From contig WTIV01000069.1 of NCBI GenBank assembly GCA_011525095.1, positions 1 through 5,727 of the forward strand: a DNA stretch of 5,727 nucleotides, written 5' to 3'. Below, one piece after another: positions 1 to 4,659 of the stretch. Below the pieces are notes generated by a model. The model did not search any database. It saw only the letters and a list, made by a program, of their open reading frames with translations, and was not told where the DNA came from. This stretch comes from Methanobacteriota archaeon (lineage in GTDB: Archaea; Thermoplasmatota; Poseidoniia; Poseidoniales; Poseidoniaceae). The position numbers and the translations under genes are program-made. Each line of letters opens with the position of its first letter. Position 1 is the first letter of the stretch.

Positions 1-371
1 TACATACTGAATCTCTCAACATACCAGTCCTTCATGCAAAGTATTTTGAGATGTACAATACCATCCTACTTCTCAGAAAAAAAGCAGAACAACAGAGAAA
101 AAACATAAGACATGAAAGGTATGAATACTATTCTGGTAAAGCAGATCCAGATGTATATGTAACCAATCCATTTCCTAAAAAAATCAGAGATAAAGATACC
201 ATGCAAAAGTATCTTGATGCTGATGAAAGACTTTCAACTGTGTCATTAAAAATAGAATACTATGACACAATGTTAAAATTTATTGAAGAGATACTAAAAC
301 AGATAACTAATAGAACATACCAAATTAAAAATGCTATTGAGTTTATGAGATTCACATCAGGATTAGGATAG
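1..371 (+). CDS. uvsY: UvsY recombination mediator, 5'-truncated by the window edge
   Basis: The reading frame is open from the left edge (first whole codon at base 3) to TAG at 369-371, giving 122 visible residues against 137 in T4 UvsY, so only a short N-terminal piece is missing. An internal ATG at 51 exists, but the upstream codons (HTESLNIPVLHAKYFE) continue the protein, so it is probably not the start. Two segments resemble T4 UvsY as I remember it: YEYYSGKADPD (T4 has LDYYSGRGD) and the C-terminal QIKNAIEFMRF (T4 has AIKHIQDMRAF). The protein is rich in Lys, Glu and Tyr and looks helical. In T4, UvsY is a hexameric mediator that helps UvsX recombinase displace gp32 from single-stranded DNA. 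Its position just before uvsW supports the call. The next gene starts on the last base of its stop codon. Confidence 0.88.
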   Translation, partial: HTESLNIPVLHAKYFEMYNTILLLRKKAEQQRKNIRHERYEYYSGKADPDVYVTNPFPKKIRDKDTMQKYLDADERLSTVSLKIEYYDTMLKFIEEILKQITNRTYQIKNAIEFMRFTSGLG

Positions 372-568
372 TGGAAGAACCCAAACCATCAATTAGTTTA
401 AGATTTGAGTATGAAGATATTTACTTACAGTACAAGGCTCTACAGAAATATATAGAAGAACTAGATGAATCTAGTCAAGAATGTGAACATGCAAAACGCA
501 TTATGACTGAATTGTACAGAGTGATTATACATCACAAGTTTCATCATTTTAGACAAAATCCAGAATAA
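371..568 (+). CDS. Small hypothetical protein, 65 residues
   Basis: I do not recognise a family. The GTG start at 371 shares its G with the uvsY stop (TAGTG), and an AGGA at 359-362 lies 8 bases upstream, so translation is probably coupled to uvsY. The product is charged, has no signal peptide or membrane segment, and should be mostly helical. Its C-terminal end is rich in His and Phe (HHKFHHF at residues 54-60). It shares a layout with the next small gene: EEP near the N-terminus, an alternating Ser/Thr-hydrophobic strand, an acidic-aromatic block (EDIYLQY against ADMFLLY), and the tetrapeptide ELYR followed by a Lys-aromatic-x-His stretch. This suggests the two are diverged tandem copies. 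The function is unknown; the position in the recombination cluster suggests a replication or recombination accessory, but nothing in the sequence proves that. Confidence 0.72.
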   Translation: MEEPKPSISLRFEYEDIYLQYKALQKYIEELDESSQECEHAKRIMTELYRVIIHHKFHHFRQNPE

Positions 569-585
569 TCTACACAAAACCATCT

Positions 586-792
586 ATGGAAGATCATTTA
601 GAAGAACCAAGTTTCACAGTTACGCTTACACCTGCTGACATGTTTCTTTTATATGATTCTGTAAAAACAAAATTAGAGGTTTGGCCAGGGGGAAATCCTG
701 AGGAACAAAATAGATTATTCCTACTGAGAGATGAACTTTATAGAGGTGTTCTTGAGTATAAGTATGAACATATCCATATTGATAGAGAATAA
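586..792 (+). CDS. Small hypothetical protein, 68 residues, paralogue-like to the preceding gene
   Basis: No family is recognised. The ATG at 586 is the only in-frame start near the beginning, 17 bases after the preceding stop. No Shine-Dalgarno site is visible before it, so initiation may depend on translation from upstream. The product is acidic with no membrane segment. Aligned with its neighbour it shows EEP at 6-8 (2-4 in the neighbour), ADMFLLY at 17-23 (EDIYLQY at 15-21) and ELYR at 50-53 (47-50), followed by EYKYEHIH (HHKFHHF in the neighbour). Spacing is kept to within a couple of residues over the whole length. The central linker differs: WPGGNP at 33-38 looks like a loop. The stop codon TAA (790-792) lies inside the putative late promoter of uvsW. 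Confidence 0.72.
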   Translation: MEDHLEEPSFTVTLTPADMFLLYDSVKTKLEVWPGGNPEEQNRLFLLRDELYRGVLEYKYEHIHIDRE

Positions 793-795
793 ATA
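788..795 (+). promoter_or_regulatory. Putative T4-type late promoter core (AATAAATA) for uvsW
   Basis: The octamer AATAAATA differs from the T4 late consensus TATAAATA only at the first base, and an ATAAATA core is also the form I recall for cyanophage late promoters. It overlaps the stop codon of the upstream small gene and lies 22 bases before the uvsW ATG. In T4 the start of transcription lies about 6 bases beyond the octamer, which would put it near 801, leaving a leader of about 17 bases. T4 uvsW is a late gene, so the position makes sense. The window is AT-rich and similar octamers occur by chance inside uvsW, so the match alone is weak; position is the main support. Confidence 0.5.
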
Positions 796-796
796 C

Positions 797-816
797 ATGT
801 AGGTTAATACCTACAT
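797..816 (+). promoter_or_regulatory. Perfect 8-bp stem-loop directly before the uvsW start codon
   Basis: ATGTAGGT (797-804) and ACCTACAT (809-816) are exact reverse complements separated by the 4-base loop TAAT, and the structure ends one base before the ATG at 818. The only Shine-Dalgarno-like bases ahead of uvsW (AGG at 801-803) lie inside the 5' arm. No T-run follows, so it does not look like a terminator. Transcripts reading through from uvsY would carry the whole hairpin next to the start codon and could be poorly translated. A transcript begun at about 801 from the adjacent late promoter would keep only about four base pairs of the stem. The structure is read directly; the regulatory role is inferred. 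Confidence 0.6.
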
Positions 817-817
817 A

Positions 818-2281
818 ATGGCAGACTTGAAGATACAGAAGGTAAATGAAGTATATCTGCAGATACAAACTGAACCTCATATTGAATATGAACTAAGAGA
901 TAGGTTCACATTTGAGGTCCCTAATAAAAAGTTCATGCCTCAGTATAGATCAAGATACTGGGATGGATTTGTGCATCTTTTCAATATGAAGACCAAGAGA
1001 ATTTATGTTGGTCTTCTTGACAAGATTGTAGCATTCTGTGAAAAGTCTGGATATACATATGAGTTTGAAAATAATAAATTTTATGGGCTACCATTTGAGG
1101 TAAATGATTTTGTGTCTCATGGTGGCGTAAAAGATTACATGAAGTCAATAACAAGTTTCAAACCAAGAGACTATCAGATTGATGCTGTGTATGATGCACT
1201 AAGATATAACAGAAAGTTACTCATATCACCAACTGCTTCAGGCAAATCTCTGATGATATATTCTATTGTTAGATATTTTGTTGGGTTAAATAAAAAGATT
1301 CTATTAGTTGTTCCAACAACATCTCTTGTTGAACAAATGTTTAAAGACTTTCAAGACTATGGTTGGGATGCAGAGAATCACTGTCATAGGATCTATGCTG
1401 GTAGAGAAAGAGTCAATACTAATGAGGTGACAATCACAACCTGGCAATCAGTATATCAACTTGATAGGAAGTTTTTTGAGGAATATGATGTAGTCATTGG
1501 TGATGAGGCGCACCTTTTTAAGAGTAAGTCACTGATAGGTATCATGGACAAGTTACATCATGCAAAATATAGATATGGTTTCACAGGAACTTTAGATGGC
1601 ACACAGACTCACAAGTGGGTTCTAGAAGGATTGTTTGGACCATCATATAAAGTGACACAGACTAAGAAACTAATTGATGAGGGGCACCTTGCTACACTGG
1701 ATATTCAATGTTTGGTATTGAAGTATAAACCACAAAAGTTTGATACTTATGAAGATGAAATACAATTTTTGATAAGCCATGAAAAAAGAAATAATCTAAT
1801 TACAAACTTAGCACTTGATCTAAAAGGTAACACTCTGATACTCTATAGTAGGGTAGAGGCACATGGTGCTGTACTTTTTGATAAGATAAATAAAAATGCT
1901 AGTGACAAAAGAAAAATATTCTTTGTCCATGGTGGTGTAGATGCTGAAGATAGAGAGCAAGTTAGAAGCATTACTGAGCAAGAAAATGATGCTATTATTG
2001 TTGCTTCTTATGGCACTTTCAGTACAGGTATAAATATTAAAAATTTACATAATGTAATCTTTGCCTCTCCATCAAAATCTCGTATTCGTAATCTTCAGAG
2101 TATTGGTAGAGTCCTAAGAAAAGGCAAAAGTAAAGTGAAGGCAAAACTTTATGATATTGCTGATGATCTATCAACTAGATCAAGAAAGAATTACACACTT
2201 AATCACTTTATTGAAAGAGTGAAAATTTATGTTCAAGAACAATTCAATTATGAGATTACATCAGTTAACATAAAAGACTAG
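818..2281 (+). CDS. uvsW: UvsW superfamily 2 DNA/RNA helicase
   Basis: This is a complete 487-residue protein, close to the 503 of T4 UvsW. An N-terminal substrate-binding domain (about 1-100, with YWDGFVHLF near 47-55) precedes two helicase domains. Visible motifs in order: KPRDYQ at 115-120 (Q-motif-like), Walker A PTASGKS at 138-144, motif Ia VVPTT at 164-168, DEAH box at 229-232, motif III FTGTL at 255-259, motif IV LILYSR at 340-345, FVHGG at 369-373, motif V GTFSTGINI at 399-407 and motif VI QSIGRVLR at 427-434. All catalytic positions, including the arginine fingers R431 and R434, are intact. In T4 the enzyme unwinds R-loops and branched DNA, anneals strands and drives branch migration, ending origin-dependent initiation and supporting recombination-dependent replication. 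The ATG at 818 lacks a free Shine-Dalgarno site; its control probably lies in the promoter and hairpin just upstream. Confidence 0.96.
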   Translation: MADLKIQKVNEVYLQIQTEPHIEYELRDRFTFEVPNKKFMPQYRSRYWDGFVHLFNMKTKRIYVGLLDKIVAFCEKSGYTYEFENNKFYGLPFEVNDFVSHGGVKDYMKSITSFKPRDYQIDAVYDALRYNRKLLISPTASGKSLMIYSIVRYFVGLNKKILLVVPTTSLVEQMFKDFQDYGWDAENHCHRIYAGRERVNTNEVTITTWQSVYQLDRKFFEEYDVVIGDEAHLFKSKSLIGIMDKLHHAKYRYGFTGTLDGTQTHKWVLEGLFGPSYKVTQTKKLIDEGHLATLDIQCLVLKYKPQKFDTYEDEIQFLISHEKRNNLITNLALDLKGNTLILYSRVEAHGAVLFDKINKNASDKRKIFFVHGGVDAEDREQVRSITEQENDAIIVASYGTFSTGINIKNLHNVIFASPSKSRIRNLQSIGRVLRKGKSKVKAKLYDIADDLSTRSRKNYTLNHFIERVKIYVQEQFNYEITSVNIKD

Positions 2282-2283
2282 AC

Positions 2284-2289
2284 AGGAGG
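2284..2289 (+). promoter_or_regulatory. Consensus ribosome binding site (AGGAGG)
   Basis: AGGAGG lies 5 bases before the ATG at 2295 and just after the uvsW stop codon. It is the strongest Shine-Dalgarno sequence in the window, where most other genes have weak sites or rely on stop-start overlap. It fixes the start of the 133-residue gene and suggests that the product is translated well and independently of uvsW. Confidence 0.85.
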
Positions 2290-2294
2290 TAAGT

Positions 2295-2696
2295 ATGATA
2301 GAAGATGATTTCTACTGTACTATCAAATTAAAACACAGTGGTGAAGAAATATTTGCCAAGGTAGCAGCTAGTGAAGAAGAGGATAGAACAATGTTGATTG
2401 TATCTAATCCTGTCTGCATTGAAGAGATAAAAATGAGGGGTAAGACTTGTGGTTACAAGTTTGAACCATGGTTAAAAACAACAAGAGAAGATATGTTTAT
2501 CTTGAAAATGGATGATGTTTTGACCATGAGTGAATCTGATGATATTGATTTAATTGTATACTATCAAGATTTCATTAGAAGAGGGCAAAAAGGAAATAGA
2601 ACAAGACCTAATAGACAAATGGGATATATATCTAGTGTGCATGAAGCTAAAGAGGTACTAGAAAAGATCTTTAAGTTAGATTCGTATAAAAGCTAG
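2295..2696 (+). CDS. Conserved-looking hypothetical protein, 133 residues
   Basis: I cannot name a family with confidence, although proteins of this kind lie next to uvsW in marine T4-like phages as far as I recall. The N-terminal 80 residues read as short beta strands: FYCTIKLKHSGEEIFAKV at 6-23, then TMLIVSNPVCI at 32-42, YKFEPWL at 54-60 and MFILKMDDVLTM at 67-78. A strand, a Gly turn, more strands and a final strand with Asp-Val-Leu recall a small SH3- or Sm-like barrel, but that is an inference from pattern only. The C-terminal part is basic (RRGQKGNRTRPNRQ at about 95-108) and ends in a short helix (VHEAKEVLEKIF), which would suit nucleic-acid binding. No membrane segment or signal peptide is visible. 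It follows uvsW by 13 bases with a strong ribosome binding site and is followed by the longest gap in the window. Confidence 0.82.
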   Translation: MIEDDFYCTIKLKHSGEEIFAKVAASEEEDRTMLIVSNPVCIEEIKMRGKTCGYKFEPWLKTTREDMFILKMDDVLTMSESDDIDLIVYYQDFIRRGQKGNRTRPNRQMGYISSVHEAKEVLEKIFKLDSYKS

Positions 2697-2714
2697 TTTC
2701 TTTCTTTCAAACCA

Positions 2715-2750
2715 GACAAACCTAGTCTAATACTGATTCATAGGGTTGTC
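2715..2750 (+). repeat. Imperfect 10-bp inverted repeat overlapping the gene 55 promoter
   Basis: GACAAACCTA (2715-2724) pairs with TAGGGTTGTC (2741-2750) with one A-G mismatch, leaving a 16-base spacer. The right arm covers most of the -35 box TTGTCA of the predicted promoter. A competing small stem, AGAC (2714-2717) with GTCT (2725-2728), is also possible. With no T-run it does not look like an intrinsic terminator; an operator or an RNA structure in read-through transcripts is possible. The pairing is seen in the sequence; any function is inferred. Confidence 0.4.
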
Positions 2751-2774
2751 AAGTCTTGTTAAATTTGATATAAT
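2746..2774 (+). promoter_or_regulatory. Sigma70-type promoter upstream of gene 55
   Basis: TTGTCA (2746-2751) and TATAAT (2769-2774) are separated by exactly 17 bases. The -10 is a perfect consensus and the -35 differs from TTGACA at one position. Transcription would begin near 2781, inside the only sizeable intergenic gap. This would let the unmodified host polymerase make gene 55 and the downstream genes 47, DUF3110-like and 46 early in infection, independently of uvsW. T4-like cyanophage early promoters are known to resemble the host sigma70 consensus. A chance TATAAT is common in AT-rich DNA, but the spacing, the -35 and the location together make this a good candidate. Confidence 0.65.
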
Positions 2775-2828
2775 GTTTTGAGAACATTATTCATTACTAT
2801 GCCATTCATTAAAAATGCCTATGGAGTT

Positions 2829-3347
2829 ATGAGTAGTCCTAAGAAGTCTGAGCATTATGTGAATAATAAGGATTTCCTTGCTGCTCTGATTGACTATCGC
2901 AGTGATGTAGAGTTATCCTTTTTTAAACTACATGGTAGAGAACCCACCAAAGAAGAGAGAGCAAAGAGGTGGGAAACTAAGCCAGTCATTCCAAGTTACA
3001 TTGGAGAATGTTTTCTGAAGATTGCTAATCATCTATCATACAAGCCAAATTTTGTGAACTACATGTTCAAGGATGATATGATCTGTGATGGTATTGAAAA
3101 TTGTGTAAGATATATTCACAACTTTAATCCTGAGAAATCAAAGAATCCATTTGCTTACTTCACTCAAATTATCTACTATGCATTCTTGAGAAGAATTACT
3201 CAAGAGAAGAAGCAACTTGAGATCAAGAATAAAATCTTAGAGAGAACTGATTTTGATGAGGTCTTTGATGCCAATGATCTTGACAGCAGCAACTATTCTG
3301 AATATAATAGCATCAAGGATAATGTTCACTCCAAGTTGAGAAACTGA
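2829..3347 (+). CDS. 55: Late-transcription sigma factor gp55
   Basis: From the ATG at 2829 the product has 172 residues (T4 gp55: 185). The start is chosen by comparison: MSSPKKSEHYVNNKDF here matches MSETKPKYNYVNNKEL of T4 almost residue for residue. Its GGAG (2823-2826) is only 2 bases away, which is short. An in-frame ATG at 2799 would add ten residues and is the alternative. The core, DDMICDGIENCVRYIHNFN (82-100) and NPFAYFTQIIYYAFLRRI (106-123), corresponds to the sigma region 2 part of T4 gp55 that contacts polymerase and recognises the late -10 element. The stretch HGREPTKEERAKRWE (35-49) differs from T4. The C-terminus (NVHSKLRN) shows no counterpart of the T4 clamp-binding tail DFLYEAND. 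The gene follows a sigma70-type promoter and its stop overlaps the gene 47 start. Confidence 0.9.
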   Translation: MSSPKKSEHYVNNKDFLAALIDYRSDVELSFFKLHGREPTKEERAKRWETKPVIPSYIGECFLKIANHLSYKPNFVNYMFKDDMICDGIENCVRYIHNFNPEKSKNPFAYFTQIIYYAFLRRITQEKKQLEIKNKILERTDFDEVFDANDLDSSNYSEYNSIKDNVHSKLRN

Positions 3348-4387
3348 TGCGTCTTGCTATTATCACTGATACTCATTATGGTGCAAGAAAGGGATCTAAA
3401 CTCTTTCATGACTATTTTGAGAAATTTTATAATGATATTTTCTTTCCTGCTTTGGATGAGAAAAAGATTAAAACAGTCATTCATATGGGTGATGCCTTTG
3501 ATAGCAGGCGTGGAGTAGAATTCAGATCACTAGAGTGGTCCAAAAGAGTTGTCTTTGATCCTCTTAAAGAAAGAGGTATCACTGTTCATCTTATGGTGGG
3601 CAATCATGATGCATATTATAAAAATACTAATGATGTCAACTCAGTGGATCTACTTTTGAGAGAGTATGATAACATTAATGTTTATTCTTCTCCTACAGAG
3701 GTGAAGATAGACAACCTTGATATTTTATTCATTCCCTGGATTTGTGAAGAAAATGAGAAAGAAACTTATCAACTTATTGAAAGTACAACTTGCAACATTG
3801 CGATGGGGCACCTTGAACTCAGTGGATTTAGAGCTCATAGAGGCTGCATCATGGAGCATGGTCATGAGAGCAAACTATATCAGAAGTTCAAGAGGGTGTT
3901 TTCGGGTCATTACCATACAAGATCAGATGATGGAAAAATCTTCTACCTAGGTAACCCATATGAAATGTTCTGGAATGATGTCAATGACACCAGAGGATTT
4001 CATATCTTTGATACAAAAACTTTAAAGCACACACCAGTTGATAATCCATACAAGATGTTCTATAACATCTATTATGAGGACACTGATTATCAGATGTTTG
4101 ATGTGAGAGAGTATGAAAATAAGATTGTCAAAGTCATTGTGAGAAAGAAAACTGACTCTCGTAAGTTTGAAAAATTCATTGATAAACTTTATTCTGCTGG
4201 AGTTTCTGATCTCAAGATTGTTGAGAACTTTCAACTACAAGAGTCAGAGAATTTTGAAGTTGAGGAATCAGAAGATACAATGTCTATCCTTGAAAGATAC
4301 ATTGAGGAATCTGAGACTGAACTGGATAAAGCATTTATCAAAAGTTTGATGAAGACTACTTACCAAGAAGCATGTGAAATGGTATAA
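3347..4387 (+). CDS. 47: gp47 recombination nuclease subunit (Mre11/SbcD-like)
   Basis: This is a complete 346-residue protein (T4 gp47: 339). The calcineurin-type metallophosphoesterase motifs are all present: DTH at 8-10, GDAFDSRRG at 48-56, GNHD at 85-88, GHLE at 154-157 (with H155) and GHYH at 187-190. Together they supply the ligands for two Mn ions. With gp46 it forms the phage Mre11-Rad50 complex, which resects double-strand ends to give 3' single strands for UvsX loading, and takes part in host DNA breakdown and recombination-dependent replication. The C-terminal region is acidic (several Glu-Ser-Glu blocks around 296-330) and is probably the segment that contacts the gp46 coiled-coil base. 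The ATG overlaps the gene 55 stop (TGATG), and TGAGAA at 3337-3342 offers a modest ribosome binding site. Its own stop overlaps the next start (TAATG). Confidence 0.96.
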   Translation: MRLAIITDTHYGARKGSKLFHDYFEKFYNDIFFPALDEKKIKTVIHMGDAFDSRRGVEFRSLEWSKRVVFDPLKERGITVHLMVGNHDAYYKNTNDVNSVDLLLREYDNINVYSSPTEVKIDNLDILFIPWICEENEKETYQLIESTTCNIAMGHLELSGFRAHRGCIMEHGHESKLYQKFKRVFSGHYHTRSDDGKIFYLGNPYEMFWNDVNDTRGFHIFDTKTLKHTPVDNPYKMFYNIYYEDTDYQMFDVREYENKIVKVIVRKKTDSRKFEKFIDKLYSAGVSDLKIVENFQLQESENFEVEESEDTMSILERYIEESETELDKAFIKSLMKTTYQEACEMV

Positions 4388-4659
4388 TGTACATACTTAC
4401 TATACTTGGAAAAGAAAAAGAGGGAGCATACTCTGTAGTGGATGAAGATGGAGAGAATGTTCTTTATCTTTTTGAAGAAGATGATGATGCTATGAGATAT
4501 GCTATGCAACTGGAGGAAGGTGGATATCCAGAGATGCATGTGCTAGAAATAGATGAAGAGATGATGTTGAAGACTTTAGAACTGCATGATCACAAATATG
4601 CAGTCATTTCAAAAAATGATATTGTAATACCTCCTGAAAACGCAAATGATTATCTTTGA
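4387..4659 (+). CDS. DUF3110-like small protein between genes 47 and 46
   Basis: This 90-residue acidic protein reads as a DUF3110 family member: an N-terminal strand MYILTIL, a turn with EGAYSVVDEDGENVLYLFEE (12-31), then DDAMRYAMQLEEGGYPEMHVLEID (33-56), the helix and strand of a ferredoxin-like fold. The family is known mostly from cyanobacteria and their T4-like phages and has no established function. The C-terminal third carries a metal-free, polar tail ending in a proline pair (IPPENANDYL). No membrane segment or signal peptide is visible. The ATG shares one base with the gene 47 stop (TAATG), and the end overlaps the gene 46 start by 14 bases, so it is probably translated by coupling with both and made in proportion to them. 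No convincing Shine-Dalgarno site is seen. The family name is from memory and not checked by a search. Confidence 0.8.
   Translation: MYILTILGKEKEGAYSVVDEDGENVLYLFEEDDDAMRYAMQLEEGGYPEMHVLEIDEEMMLKTLELHDHKYAVISKNDIVIPPENANDYL

Noticed and set aside
51..371. uvsY starting at the ATG at 51
   Set aside because: The frame is open to the left edge, and the 106-residue form would be about 30 residues shorter than T4 UvsY; a truncated gene is the better reading.
626..880. 84-residue open frame on the minus strand
   Set aside because: It runs antisense across the 68-residue gene and the start of uvsW and is a low-complexity Leu/Tyr-rich translation, typical of a shadow of AT-rich coding DNA.
1885..1892. 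GATAAATA inside uvsW as a late promoter
   Set aside because: It lies well inside the coding region with no gene start nearby; chance match in AT-rich sequence.
2029..2036. Perfect T4 late-promoter octamer TATAAATA inside uvsW
   Set aside because: It encodes part of the conserved helicase motif V (GINI), lies over 250 bases before the next gene, and such octamers are expected by chance in AT-rich DNA. It could drive late expression of the 133-residue gene, but nothing else supports it.
2663..2672. 10-bp palindrome AAAGATCTTT followed by a TTTC-rich tract at 2697-2708, as a terminator
   Set aside because: The palindrome has no loop, is AT-rich and lies inside the coding region; the tract is 25 bases away and broken by C residues, so it does not form an intrinsic terminator.
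3717..3950. 77-residue open frame on the + strand within gene 47
   Set aside because: It is out of frame with the intact metallophosphoesterase gene, with no ribosome binding site and no recognisable domain.
4383..4388. TATAAT at the gene 47 stop as a promoter for the downstream genes
   Set aside because: The hexamer arises from the codons GTA TAA TG of the stop-start overlap, and no -35-like box is visible at the right distance.
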